A stretch of 64,000 nucleotides of DNA, from contig JAGQYM010000004.1 in the NCBI GenBank assembly GCA_020436085.1, positions 62,001 through 126,000 of the forward strand, written 5' to 3'. The stretch comes from Cyclobacteriaceae bacterium. Its GTDB lineage: Bacteria > Bacteroidota > Bacteroidia > Cytophagales > Cyclobacteriaceae. Both the position numbers and the translations under genes were made by a program. The notes under the pieces are model-generated. The model saw nothing but the letters and a program-made list of their open reading frames with translations. It was not told the DNA's origin and made no database searches. Below are positions 54,156 to 63,537 of this stretch, in pieces. Position 1 is the first letter of the stretch. Each line of letters begins with the position of its first letter.

Positions 54156-54716
54156 TTAATATTCTTTAACGTAAGGATTGTGACTGAATGAAAGCTTCAG
54201 CTCCTTCAGTTTGTTGCTGATGGAGGCGTCTATTTGCTTGTCACCAACATTCAGAACAAAACCACCAATCAAATCCTTCTCTACTTTCTCCTCTAGTTCA
54301 ATCAAATTCTTGTGGGACAACTCCTGAACGATCTTTTTGATTTCAGATCTCAGCGCTTCGTCCAACTCGATGGTTGTTGTGACTGTCGCCTTCTGAATTC
54401 CTTTGAAGTTGTTGTAGGCATTGTGAAACTCGCTGGCAATTTCCGGAAGTAGCGACTCCCTGTTTTTTCTAGTGACGATGTCAATGATGGCCATGGTCAG
54501 CTTGGTCACTTTACCTTCAAAAATCTTGGTAAGGATAGCGCGTTTCTTGTCATGCTTGATGATAGGACTTCTCATCAGCATCACGAGTTCGTAGTTAGTG
54601 TCGCAGGCATTAGAAATCATTTGCATGTCTTTGTGCACATCTTCCAATGCGCCCTGCTCCTGAGCCAGGCTCAGCAATGACTTTACGTACCGCGATGCAA
54701 CCTTGTAATTGGCCAT
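54156..54716 (-). CDS. atpH: F1 ATP synthase delta subunit
   Basis: The 186-residue protein has ASRYVKSLLSLAQEQGAL at the N-terminus, IIKHDKKRAILTKIF near residue 66 and DLIGGFVLNVGDKQIDASI near 146, typical of the delta/OSCP stator subunit that links F1 to the b subunits. It begins 2 bases after atpF and ends 33 bases before atpA. Confidence 0.96.
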   Translation of the reverse strand: MANYKVASRYVKSLLSLAQEQGALEDVHKDMQMISNACDTNYELVMLMRSPIIKHDKKRAILTKIFEGKVTKLTMAIIDIVTRKNRESLLPEIASEFHNAYNNFKGIQKATVTTTIELDEALRSEIKKIVQELSHKNLIELEEKVEKDLIGGFVLNVGDKQIDASISNKLKELKLSFSHNPYVKEY

Positions 54717-54718
54717 CC

Positions 54719-55213
54719 TTAGTTAATCTTTAGGTCGTTGATAAAGCGGTCAACCAAATCTTTTTGGTCTTTGTCTTTTTCGAGATTCTTCTTGATTAGT
54801 TTTTCAGCTACTTCCAATGAGAACATGGCTACTTGCGCTTTCACGTCTCTCAAAGCTGCTTGCTTTTCTGTTTGAATAACAGATTTAGCATCCTCAATCA
54901 TCTTATCAGCCGCTTTCTTCGCATCAGTTTGCGCCTGATCATGCAGACGGTTAGCGGCATCCCGGGCATCACGTAAAATCTTGTCTCTCTCCTCACGGGC
55001 TTCCTTTAACAATTTCTCGTTGTCTGCCTTTAATGCAGCCATTTCATCTTTAGCCCTCTCTGCAGAGTCGAGAGAGTTCTGGATAGATGCTTCTCGCTCT
55101 TTAAGAGAAGAAAGGATAGGCTTCCACGCCATTTTCGCCAGCAGGAAGAATAGCAGCAAAAACACCACTATTTGCCAGAAGATCAGTCCGTATCCCGGGG
55201 TTAGTAATTCCAT
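54719..55213 (-). CDS. atpF: Fo ATP synthase b subunit
   Basis: The 164-residue protein has one N-terminal membrane helix (LIFWQIVVFLLLFFLLAKMAW), then a long charged coiled coil (SLKEREASIQNSLDSAERAK onward). This is the peripheral stalk. An 85-base gap separates it from atpE upstream. Confidence 0.96.
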   Translation of the reverse strand: MELLTPGYGLIFWQIVVFLLLFFLLAKMAWKPILSSLKEREASIQNSLDSAERAKDEMAALKADNEKLLKEAREERDKILRDARDAANRLHDQAQTDAKKAADKMIEDAKSVIQTEKQAALRDVKAQVAMFSLEVAEKLIKKNLEKDKDQKDLVDRFINDLKIN

Positions 55214-55298
55214 AGTTGACCGTTGTTAATAATTAAGTTGTTGTTTGAAAAAGGAACCTGCCCAGGCCCATCGCCAAAGGCAGGTTTCTCTGTTCATC

Positions 55299-55565
<267 letters not shown>

Positions 55566-55626
55566 TTAAACAACACCGGGAATTTCCCGGATATCTTTAG
55601 CGTGTCAAACGACACGCGTAAAATCA

Positions 55627-56649
55627 TTAATGATGCTCGTGCTCTTCGGTCGCCATCCCTATGTAAAGAGATGAGAACAACGTGAACACATAAGCCTGAA
55701 TCCCCGCTACCAACAACTCAATAAGGTTAATCAACGTCACAAAGATCGAAGCTCCCACTCCCACCATATAACTGTGGAAGATGAAGCCCATACACAAAAG
55801 ACTTAGCACAACAATATGTCCTGCCGTGATCGCTGCAAACAAACGAATCATTAGCGCGAAGGGCTTTGTAAATATTCCAATAATCTCAACCGGAAGAATT
55901 ATCAACCTCAATGGGAGGGGAACGCCTGGAGTCCAGAAGATGTGGCCCCAGTAGCCTTTGTTACCACTGAAGTTCGTGATCAGAAAAGTGAATAGCGCCA
56001 GCACCGAAGTAACCGCGATGTTTCCGGTCATATTTGCTGCTCCCGGCAGAAGCCCAAGAATATTTCCAAAAAGAATGAAGAAGAACAAAGTCAACAAATA
56101 AGGTGTGTACTTGTCAGCCTTAGGACCAGCGTTGGGCTTGATCACCTCGTCCTTAACAAAAAGAATGATGGGCTCCATAAAAGATTGAATGCCCTTAGGT
56201 GCCTGACCCTGATTTCGTTTGTAGCCGTTAGCTACTGACTTCATCACCCAGAACACGAGGATGGCGGTAAGAAAGAGCATCGCAACGTTCTTGGTGATAG
56301 AAAGATCCAGAACTTCTGTCTCTCCAAGGTAGATATGACTGTGCTCCAACCGATAGCCATTATACTCTATCACATTGTGGTGTTCGTCATAGAAGTTTGA
56401 CGAAGAAAAGAACTCCAATCCCCGCTCTTGAGAATACACGATTACTGGCAAGTAAAGCGTACCATAATGACCATCAAAAAAGTGCCAAATATGGTCGTCC
56501 AAAACGTGGTGCATAATGACCTCACTCACGTTGAATTCCTCACCCTCCTCAGCAGCCTCAGACGCCTGTGAGGGCACGGCAAAACCAACAAAAAATATAA
56601 GGATTAGTAGGTATCGAAAAAGGCCGTTTTTGAGGGGAAGAGCGATCAT
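55627..56649 (-). CDS. atpB: Fo ATP synthase a subunit with extended N-terminal domain
   Basis: The 340-residue protein is longer than the usual 240-270. It has a signal-like segment and about 90 extracytoplasmic residues rich in His, Asp and Glu (MHHVLDDHIWHFFDGHYG, DEHHNVIEYNGYRLEHSH) before the membrane part. The conserved Arg of helix 5 is in LMIRLFAAITAGH, and the C-terminal LLVAGIQAYVFTLFSSLYIG is standard. It provides the proton half-channels. The stop is followed by 79 bases before atpE. Confidence 0.95.
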   Translation of the reverse strand: MIALPLKNGLFRYLLILIFFVGFAVPSQASEAAEEGEEFNVSEVIMHHVLDDHIWHFFDGHYGTLYLPVIVYSQERGLEFFSSSNFYDEHHNVIEYNGYRLEHSHIYLGETEVLDLSITKNVAMLFLTAILVFWVMKSVANGYKRNQGQAPKGIQSFMEPIILFVKDEVIKPNAGPKADKYTPYLLTLFFFILFGNILGLLPGAANMTGNIAVTSVLALFTFLITNFSGNKGYWGHIFWTPGVPLPLRLIILPVEIIGIFTKPFALMIRLFAAITAGHIVVLSLLCMGFIFHSYMVGVGASIFVTLINLIELLVAGIQAYVFTLFSSLYIGMATEEHEHH

Positions 56650-56683
56650 TTTAACTCTCTGAAAGGGGTTAAATTTTAGACCG

Positions 56684-56691
56684 CAAAGGTA
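56684..56691 (-). promoter_or_regulatory. -7 element (TACCTTTG on the minus strand) upstream of atpB
   Basis: CAAAGGTA on the plus strand is an exact TAnnTTTG match on the minus strand, giving a start near 56678 and a leader of about 29 bases to the atpB ATG. No TTG at -33 (TTT instead). It would separate atpB-E-F-H-A-G from the atpZ/I genes. Confidence 0.5.
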
Positions 56692-56751
56692 TAAATTAAA
56701 GCTCCAGAAAAAAATATTTCGATTTTTTTTTAGCCCCTGAAAACGAGGCTG

Positions 56752-57102
56752 TTAGCTGTTCACTTTTCGATACAAAAAAATGATTTCCACAGCCGTAAAA
56801 ATGAAGTAAGTCACCATAAAAAATAGAGCATTGTTGGCTGCCCCTTCCTTGTCTTCCCATACCACGAAAAACATGTAAGCTCCATAGGCGAGAATCTTGG
56901 CGAACAGTGTGGCAATATAAATCTGGACGAAGTAGTCAGGCTTCTCCTGCTTGATGTCTACCAAGTAGAAATAAATTCCGCCCGTTCCGACCAGCAGGAG
57001 CGCCAGCGATTGATAAAAGAAAGAGGGCAACGGTGCCATAGCGTAGCCAAAGACGACTGCAATCACAACCGCTGCGGCAATGAGGGTAAAGACGAACTTC
57101 AC
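56752..57102 (-). CDS. ATP-synthase-associated four-helix membrane protein (AtpI-like)
   Basis: The 116-residue protein has four hydrophobic helices (about 5-27, 29-47, 58-80 and 87-112) and starts with a GTG. The position between atpZ and atpB is that of AtpI in many operons, where it helps c-ring assembly or ion transport. The sequence itself is weakly diagnostic, so the call relies on location. Confidence 0.6.
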   Translation of the reverse strand: MKFVFTLIAAAVVIAVVFGYAMAPLPSFFYQSLALLLVGTGGIYFYLVDIKQEKPDYFVQIYIATLFAKILAYGAYMFFVVWEDKEGAANNALFFMVTYFIFTAVEIIFLYRKVNS

Positions 57103-57107
57103 TTGAA

Positions 57108-57338
57108 CTATTTGTTGAGAGAGCGATACAACTGGTAGATAACCCCAGCGAATGTTCCCATGGTAAATAATAGAATAAACAGCGGGAACTTCAATCCAAG
57201 GTACTTGTCAAGCCAGTAACCGAGCCAGCCTGCTACACCAATGGTGACTACCAGCTGTACGGCAAGGCCGCTATACTTGAGGTAGCTATTAAACTGACTT
57301 GGCTTCTTCTGGTCTGAAGGATCTGGATCCTTGTCCAT
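57108..57338 (-). CDS. atpZ: AtpZ/AtpI family protein
   Basis: With the ATG at 57338 the protein has 76 residues: a charged N-terminus (MDKDPDPSDQKKPSQFN), then two membrane helices with GLAVQLVVTIGVAGWLGYWLD and PLFILLFTMGTFAGVIYQLY, the AtpZ/AtpI pattern. The start lies 50 bases inside the bactofilin gene. The frame extends to 57389, but the longer N-terminus would be read only from inside the bactofilin gene and is not family-like. Confidence 0.8.
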   Translation of the reverse strand: MDKDPDPSDQKKPSQFNSYLKYSGLAVQLVVTIGVAGWLGYWLDKYLGLKFPLFILLFTMGTFAGVIYQLYRSLNK

Positions 57339-57723
57339 TTTCTCCCATTTTGATATCCCTAATGGAAGCCCCCATTTTACAGGTGCCATTGAACACTGCT
57401 CCAGGCTCTACCACCAGCTTGCCGGTAACGATGTCACCATTTACAACCGCTGTTGCCTTTAGGATCAACATCTCAGAAATTTCTATTTTCCCTTTCACTT
57501 CCCCTTCAAGGTCGGCATTCTGTGCAATGATGTTTCCCTGCACATTGCTGCTGTTACCAAGGGCAATTTTTGATTTGGACTTAATGTTGCCAATCACTTT
57601 GCCCTCAATACGGATATTGCCATAGGTTTCAATGTTACCTTCCAGAACGGTACCCTTACCGATCGTGTTTGTTGAGTTACTAATTTCTTCTGCCACTTTT
57701 TTTTGCTCTTTAGATGTAAACAT
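57289..57723 (-). CDS. Bactofilin family cytoskeletal protein
   Basis: The 144-residue protein has a beta-helical bactofilin domain (TIGKGTVLEGNIETYGNIRIE, split, through KIEISEMLILKATAVVNGDI to about residue 118) with short charged ends. Bactofilins polymerise without nucleotides and place cell-wall enzymes. The neighbour upstream is an M23 endopeptidase 10 bases away, a common pairing in which the bactofilin positions the peptidase. It overlaps atpZ at its 3' end. Confidence 0.92.
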   Translation of the reverse strand: MFTSKEQKKVAEEISNSTNTIGKGTVLEGNIETYGNIRIEGKVIGNIKSKSKIALGNSSNVQGNIIAQNADLEGEVKGKIEISEMLILKATAVVNGDIVTGKLVVEPGAVFNGTCKMGASIRDIKMGENGQGSRSFRPEEAKSV

Positions 57724-57733
57724 GATTCACCAT

Positions 57734-58600
57734 TTAAAAGGTTACAAACTCTTCCGGGTTAAGAGAGTTTCCGTTGTACCACAGTTCAAAATGCAAGTGC
57801 GGGCCATCGGTCATTTCTCCACTGTTGCCAACTATAGAGATAATGTCTCCGGCATTTACAAAATTACCAACTTTTTTCAAGAGTTCAGCATTGTGCTTAT
57901 ATACCGAGATCAGGTTGCTGCGATGCTGGAGGGCGATCACGTAGCCACTATCCTGAGTCCATGAGGCCATGATCACCGTGCCATCGGCAATTGCCTTTAC
58001 CGGCTCATTGGTCTTCGCCACGATGTCGATTCCATAGTGGCTTTTCTTGAGATCATACGGATCAGAAATAAAACCAGTGATCGGTGAGAAGAAAAACATT
58101 TCTTGCAACTCGCGATACTTTCCGCTAGTCAATGCTACCAATGACATCTCAGTTTGCTCGAACTCTTGTCTGAATTGAGAATCAGATGCCGCCAGTTTCA
58201 TGTCGCTGACTGACGGTATAATTCTATTTTCGTTTCCCAACGCCTCTACCGGATCAACAAATCCACTTGCAGTATCTCCGCTCAGTATGCGCTGAAAATT
58301 CATGATGAACCGATCCTTGTTGTCTACCTCAATAGCCAGCGAATCAACCTTGATCGCTAACTCATACAATTTTTTGTTCGCCTCCATCTGCGCGTACTTC
58401 GGATCAAACCATTTAGCGAGAACCGTCTTTGCCAGGAACATACTCAACGAAAACGCCACAATAAAAAAAGTGATGATGATCACAAGCAACTTGGCGTAGG
58501 TGAATCCAAAGTTGGACTTCTCCGCCAGGTTCTCCTCGTTTCGGATCACCAGTTGGTACTTGGTTGTAAGCCGCTCAGAAAGGGTCTTTTTAGGCTTCAA
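57734..58600 (-). CDS. Membrane-anchored M23 (LytM) peptidoglycan endopeptidase
   Basis: The 288-residue protein has a cytoplasmic N-terminus, one helix (about 37-58), a short coiled coil and an M23 domain with the zinc ligands H188-x3-D192 (SHYGIDIV) and H268-L-H270 (GPHLHFELW). The four catalytic positions are intact, so it should cleave peptide cross-links in the wall. The start is TTG at 58600. The bactofilin downstream probably recruits it. The promoter candidate is at 58619-58626. Confidence 0.9.
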   Translation of the reverse strand: MKPKKTLSERLTTKYQLVIRNEENLAEKSNFGFTYAKLLVIIITFFIVAFSLSMFLAKTVLAKWFDPKYAQMEANKKLYELAIKVDSLAIEVDNKDRFIMNFQRILSGDTASGFVDPVEALGNENRIIPSVSDMKLAASDSQFRQEFEQTEMSLVALTSGKYRELQEMFFFSPITGFISDPYDLKKSHYGIDIVAKTNEPVKAIADGTVIMASWTQDSGYVIALQHRSNLISVYKHNAELLKKVGNFVNAGDIISIVGNSGEMTDGPHLHFELWYNGNSLNPEEFVTF

Positions 58601-58618
58601 AAAGCGTTAAATTTTGCA

Positions 58619-58626
58619 CAAAAATA
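58619..58626 (-). promoter_or_regulatory. -7 element (TATTTTTG on the minus strand) for the M23 gene
   Basis: This is an exact TAnnTTTG match on the minus strand, 19 bases before the TTG start. No TTG at -33. The porW -7 element lies 39 bases away on the other strand. Confidence 0.45.
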
Positions 58627-58664
58627 GATATAATAGCCGATTATAATATTGATTATCTGTTTTT

Positions 58665-58672
58665 TACGTTTG
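58665..58672 (+). promoter_or_regulatory. -7 element (TACGTTTG) for porW/sprE
   Basis: This is an exact TAnnTTTG match 28 bases before the TTG start of the PorW-like gene, giving a leader of about 23 bases. Confidence 0.5.
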
Positions 58673-58700
58673 TAAACTGTAATTAACTCTTTTACCGCTT

Positions 58701-61253
58701 TTGCGCACTTTTTTACTTCTGATTGTGGCTTTAACTCTCGCGAGCTGTTCTATCGAACAGAACTCCGTGACAAGCAATTTTTATCACAATCTCACCGCGC
58801 ACTACAATGGCTACTATTATGCACGAGAAAAAGTAAATGAGGTTGAGCAACTTGTTTTAAAGAGTCTGGATGACGACCACAACCAGGTACTACGACTGTA
58901 TCCTAAGCTTGATACTACTCTTGCAAAAACCTATTCGAAGGACACTGAAGAAGCAATCAAGATGGCTTCTATTTCAATTCAACGTCACCCCAACAGCAGG
59001 TGGCTTGACGACAACTACCTGATGGTAGGACTTGCCCGAATGTATGACTGCGATTTTGTGAACGCGATCCAGACTTTCAAATTTGTCAATACGAAAAGTC
59101 GAGATATCAATACGCGTCATGAAGCTTTGATTCACCTCATCAGAACTTTCACAGAAAACGAAGAGTACGAGAAAGCAGAAGAAGCTTTTCGATTTTTAGA
59201 AAAGGAACCCTTGAATAAGGAGAATGCCAAGAAACTATATCTGGAGAAGGCCTACTACTATCAGGTGCTTGACGATTATGACAATATGGTGAGAAGCCTG
59301 ACGATGGCTGACTCACTTCTGAGTCGGGGAGATCAAAAAGGACGGATTTACTTTATTGTCGGGCAGGTCTATCAGAAGCTGGGATTTGGATCGGAAGCAT
59401 ACAACTACTATCGCAAGTGCATTGGCACCAATCCTGACTACGAAATTGATTTCTATGCGCGACTTAATATGGCGCAGGTAGCCAGACTTGATGACTCGAG
59501 GGACGTAAAAACCGTGCGAAATCAGTTTGAGAAAATGCTTACAGATGCAAAGAATCAGGAGTTTCGCGATAAGATATATTTTGAACTGGCGGAGTTTGAG
59601 CGTAAGCAGAGTAATCTGGATGAAGCCATGACAAACTATACTTATTCTGCTCACGCAGGCACCAACAAAAGAATTCAGGGTACCGCGTACTTACGACTCG
59701 GGCAAATCAATTTCGATTCGCTCCAGAAGTACAGTGTTGCAAAAAATTATTACGACTCTGCTGTCAGATCTCTTCCTCCTGATTTTGAAAATCTTGAGAA
59801 CATCAAGAAACGCCAGGAAGTATTGGGTGAATTTGCCAAATACACTGAAACAATCACCTGGCAAGATAGCCTGCTGAATATGGCTGCTCTTGATTCCATT
59901 ACACTTCGTACGCAACTTGATTCTGTGATTGCCAGTCGAAAAAAGGCCGAGGAAGGATCAAAAAAGAAAAGGCGAAGGTCAACCGGGGGAAATGCCAATC
60001 AAAGCAATCCATTCTTTCTTGAAGATTCAAACACCACTGGCGACTGGTACTTTGGGAATCTTTCGGCTGTCGCTACGGGTGAAACAGAGTTTCAAAGAAT
60101 CTGGGGCGACATCGCTTTGGAAGATGACTGGAGGCGTTCTAATAAATCAGCAATAAACAACATCAGCATTGGTGAGGAGACTGTGGCCTCCGCTGATCAG
60201 GAAGAACAACCTAATGATAATACTGCGGCTAAAGAAGTGGATGAGGCTGCCAAAATATTTGCACAACTTCCAAAGACCGAAGCAGACAAAGAAAAGGCAC
60301 TGGCAAAAATTGAAGAGGCATATTTTCATCTAGGTGACCTCTACTACCTGGAACTTCAGGAAAAGGCGAATGCTACGACTTCTTATACCACTCTTCTAAG
60401 CCGATTTCCGGAAACTGAGTATAAACCTGAAGTACTCTACAAACTTTATTTGATCGCATCCGAGCAAAAGAATGACATAGCAAGCTCCTATTATGATCAG
60501 TTGGTGCAAAATCATCCAAACTCAAATTTCACAAAGGTGCTTCTGAATCCGAACTACCTGAAGGAAACAAGCGAGGCAGCCGAGAAGCAAAAAGCGATTT
60601 ATAAAGTCGCTTATCAGGAATTTGAAGCAGGTCACTCCAAGACCTCGCAGGAAAAAATTAATGAAGCACTGGCCCTTGGTGAGACCAATTTCACGCCACA
60701 ATTGGAATTATTAAACATACTGATCACAGGAAAAACCGAAGACATCTCTCATTATCAATCAGAGTTGGAAACCTTTCTGGAGAAACATCCTGATGATCCT
60801 CTCAAACCCTATGCACAGTCTCTTCTTTCCTCCTCTAAGAGTGTGAAGGAAAAAATGGACAACGCAAGTTCTATCCGTTATTCCGACATGCTGGACGCAC
60901 CTCACTACTTTGTCGTTTCGCATCTGCAGCAAAGTCGCATTTCTGATCTGCTGGCGTTGAAGTTGGACAAGTTCATTCAACAAAATTATCGCAACAGCAA
61001 ACTGAAGACCAGCAAACTGATACTTAACGAGACATATTTCCTAACGATGGTTACCGAGTTCCCCGACCCGCAATCAGCGGTCGAATTTCTCGACAGATTC
61101 ACACGCCAAACTTCGACCGACAACGAACTTTCCAGCCATAATTTCAATACTTTTGTTATGACAAAAGAGAACTCGGACATTCTCTATAGAACTAAGGCAC
61201 TGGATGAGTACCTCACCTTCTTTGATCGAAACTATAAAGGCAAAAATCAATAA
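58701..61253 (+). CDS. porW: Type IX secretion system lipoprotein PorW/SprE (TPR protein)
   Basis: The 850-residue lipoprotein has lipobox LTLASC16 and the start NFYHNLTAHYNGYYYAREKV that marks PorW/SprE. The body is a long chain of tetratricopeptide-like helical repeats (about 80-390 and 520-700) with a charged low-complexity linker (KKAEEGSKKKRRRSTG near 413-428). PorW is an essential part of the Bacteroidota type IX secretion/gliding machine, at the outer membrane facing the periplasm. The start is TTG. The PBP1A gene overlaps its 3' end by 50 bases. Confidence 0.85.
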   Translation: MRTFLLLIVALTLASCSIEQNSVTSNFYHNLTAHYNGYYYAREKVNEVEQLVLKSLDDDHNQVLRLYPKLDTTLAKTYSKDTEEAIKMASISIQRHPNSRWLDDNYLMVGLARMYDCDFVNAIQTFKFVNTKSRDINTRHEALIHLIRTFTENEEYEKAEEAFRFLEKEPLNKENAKKLYLEKAYYYQVLDDYDNMVRSLTMADSLLSRGDQKGRIYFIVGQVYQKLGFGSEAYNYYRKCIGTNPDYEIDFYARLNMAQVARLDDSRDVKTVRNQFEKMLTDAKNQEFRDKIYFELAEFERKQSNLDEAMTNYTYSAHAGTNKRIQGTAYLRLGQINFDSLQKYSVAKNYYDSAVRSLPPDFENLENIKKRQEVLGEFAKYTETITWQDSLLNMAALDSITLRTQLDSVIASRKKAEEGSKKKRRRSTGGNANQSNPFFLEDSNTTGDWYFGNLSAVATGETEFQRIWGDIALEDDWRRSNKSAINNISIGEETVASADQEEQPNDNTAAKEVDEAAKIFAQLPKTEADKEKALAKIEEAYFHLGDLYYLELQEKANATTSYTTLLSRFPETEYKPEVLYKLYLIASEQKNDIASSYYDQLVQNHPNSNFTKVLLNPNYLKETSEAAEKQKAIYKVAYQEFEAGHSKTSQEKINEALALGETNFTPQLELLNILITGKTEDISHYQSELETFLEKHPDDPLKPYAQSLLSSSKSVKEKMDNASSIRYSDMLDAPHYFVVSHLQQSRISDLLALKLDKFIQQNYRNSKLKTSKLILNETYFLTMVTEFPDPQSAVEFLDRFTRQTSTDNELSSHNFNTFVMTKENSDILYRTKALDEYLTFFDRNYKGKNQ

Positions 61254-63534
61254 GCTTTTGCAAGTCAAAAGCCACTGGTTCCGTACTGTCACCAAGTGGG
61301 TGTGGATTGTCTTGCTTGCTTTCATTGTTGGGCTGCCACTCTACGTGTTTACAGTCAGCATTAATCTCTTTGGCCTGTATGGAGAAATGCCCAGCATTAA
61401 AGAGATCGAAAATCCTGAGAACGATCTTTCTTCCGAAATCATATCCGCTGACGGAGTATCGCTGGGCCGCTACTTCCGCTATAACAGAAGTCAGGTTCCT
61501 TACGAAGAGCTCTCAGAAGATCTCGTCAACACCCTGATCATCTCAGAAGATCATAGATTTTATAATCACTCGGGCCTCGATTTCCCCGCCTACATTCGCG
61601 TGATGATCGGCCTTCTCACTTTTAATCAACAAGGAGGAGGAAGTACTATTACGCAGCAACTTGCCAAGAACCTCTACACCATGAACCCGGATAAGAGTCT
61701 TGATGGGTCGCTCAGCAGGCTTGGCAGAATACCCAACCGGGTTATACAAAAAACCAAAGAGTGGATTATCTCTATCAACCTTGAACGCAATTTTACAAAG
61801 GAAGAGATCCTCGCCATGTATCTGAACACGGTGACGTTCAGTAGCAACTCATACGGAATCAAAGTAGCAGCAGAAACATATTTCAACAAAGCGCCTGATA
61901 GTCTTAATCTACAGGAATCGGCAGTCTTGGTAGGCATGTTGCAGGCGGCTACCTTATTCAATCCTCAGCGCAATCCTGAAAATTCTCTACGCAAGCGAAA
62001 CGAAGTTCTTTACAAAGTCTACCGGCACGGCTACAAGCTAAAAACCCGGGCGGACTATGATTCCATTGCCGCACTTCCAATCGATCTTAGTTTCAATATT
62101 CAAAACCAAAATGAGGGATTGGCAACCTACTTCAGAACCGTGATGAGCAATTACCTCATGAAGTTTTGCAAGGAAAGAGGCATTGATCTTTGGAACTCCG
62201 GGCTGAGGATTTATACCACCTTAGACAGCAAACTGCAGGCTTATGCTGAGCAGTCCATGGCCGAACATATGGCTGTGCTGCAGGAGCAATTCAATGAGGA
62301 ATGGAAGGGTCGCAGCCCGTGGATCGATGACAACGGAAGAGAAATATCAGGATTTCTAAACTCAAGAATAAAGAGAACTGATGCCTATAAATCTTTGGTA
62401 GAACGCTATGGCGAAAATTCTGATTCCCTGAAGATCGCCCTCAAGATGAAACGTCCAATGACTGTGTTTACCTGGAAGGGAGAGCGAGACACGTTGTTCA
62501 GCTACATGGACTCTCTGAATCATTATCTGAGATTTTTGCAATCTGGAATGATGTCCATGGATCCGAACACCGGCCACATCAAAGCCTGGGTCGGGGGTAT
62601 TAATCACAAATATTTCAAATATGATCACGTGAAGCAGGGCACTCGCCAGCCGGGGTCGACTTTTAAATCTTTCGTTTATGGACTGGCAATGGAGTCCGGG
62701 TATTCACCTTGTCACCCAATGAAAGACATTTCACCAAGCTTTAAAGTGCCAGGTGGTGTGTGGTGGCCACCCAATGCAGACGGCAAACGAGGAACAGGTG
62801 AACAAATGACGATACGCCAGGCGATGGCTCGTTCTGTTAACTCAATCACTGCCCAAATGATGCAGGCATTAGGTGCGGAAAACGTAGTTGAGTTTGCACA
62901 CCGTGTGGGGATTAGTAGTCAATTAGACCCGGTGCCTTCATTATGTCTGGGCACAAGTGATGTATCACTTTACGAACTGGTGGGTGCCTACAGCACATTT
63001 GTGAACAGTGGGATCTACACCGAACCTTTCTTCATCACACGAATAGAAGATAAACACGGAAACGTGATTGAGAACTTTGTACCCAAAACAAGGCAGGCAA
63101 TCAATGAGCAAACGGCTTACAAGATGATCTATATGCTTATGGGTGGAGTTGAAGAAACCGGTGGAACTTCTGGTGGTCTAAGTCGCGAGCTTAAGATTGA
63201 CAACGAAATTGGCGGCAAAACAGGAACTACAAACAATGCATCCGATGGATGGTACATGGGAGTAACGCATGATCTCGTCACTGGTGTTTGGGTAGGAGGT
63301 GATGAGCGCTCAATCCATTTCCCGTCATGGCTTTTTGGACAAGGTGGAAGAACCGCGAGACCAATATGGGATAAGTACATGATGAAAGTGTACTCAGACC
63401 CTGAAAGTGGAATTACAAAAGGTCAATTCAAGCGCCCTGCATCGGGACTAGACATTACGCTCGACTGCATGAAGGTGAGCGAAAATCCTGACTCGACTAT
63501 TGTCGAAGTTCAGCCCTGGGACATCAGCAACTAA
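61204..63534 (+). CDS. mrcA: Bifunctional penicillin-binding protein 1A (GT51 + transpeptidase)
   Basis: The 776-residue protein has one N-terminal membrane helix (about 33-55), a GT51 domain with catalytic Glu115 in ISEDHRFYNHSGLD and GGSTITQQLAKNL, and a transpeptidase domain with S485-T-F-K488, S544-V-N546 and K672-T-G-T. It polymerises and cross-links peptidoglycan at the inner membrane. All catalytic residues are present. The ATG at 61204 lies inside the porW gene. uvrC follows 3 bases after its stop. Confidence 0.95.
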   Translation: MSTSPSLIETIKAKINKLLQVKSHWFRTVTKWVWIVLLAFIVGLPLYVFTVSINLFGLYGEMPSIKEIENPENDLSSEIISADGVSLGRYFRYNRSQVPYEELSEDLVNTLIISEDHRFYNHSGLDFPAYIRVMIGLLTFNQQGGGSTITQQLAKNLYTMNPDKSLDGSLSRLGRIPNRVIQKTKEWIISINLERNFTKEEILAMYLNTVTFSSNSYGIKVAAETYFNKAPDSLNLQESAVLVGMLQAATLFNPQRNPENSLRKRNEVLYKVYRHGYKLKTRADYDSIAALPIDLSFNIQNQNEGLATYFRTVMSNYLMKFCKERGIDLWNSGLRIYTTLDSKLQAYAEQSMAEHMAVLQEQFNEEWKGRSPWIDDNGREISGFLNSRIKRTDAYKSLVERYGENSDSLKIALKMKRPMTVFTWKGERDTLFSYMDSLNHYLRFLQSGMMSMDPNTGHIKAWVGGINHKYFKYDHVKQGTRQPGSTFKSFVYGLAMESGYSPCHPMKDISPSFKVPGGVWWPPNADGKRGTGEQMTIRQAMARSVNSITAQMMQALGAENVVEFAHRVGISSQLDPVPSLCLGTSDVSLYELVGAYSTFVNSGIYTEPFFITRIEDKHGNVIENFVPKTRQAINEQTAYKMIYMLMGGVEETGGTSGGLSRELKIDNEIGGKTGTTNNASDGWYMGVTHDLVTGVWVGGDERSIHFPSWLFGQGGRTARPIWDKYMMKVYSDPESGITKGQFKRPASGLDITLDCMKVSENPDSTIVEVQPWDISN

Positions 63535-63537
63535 AAA

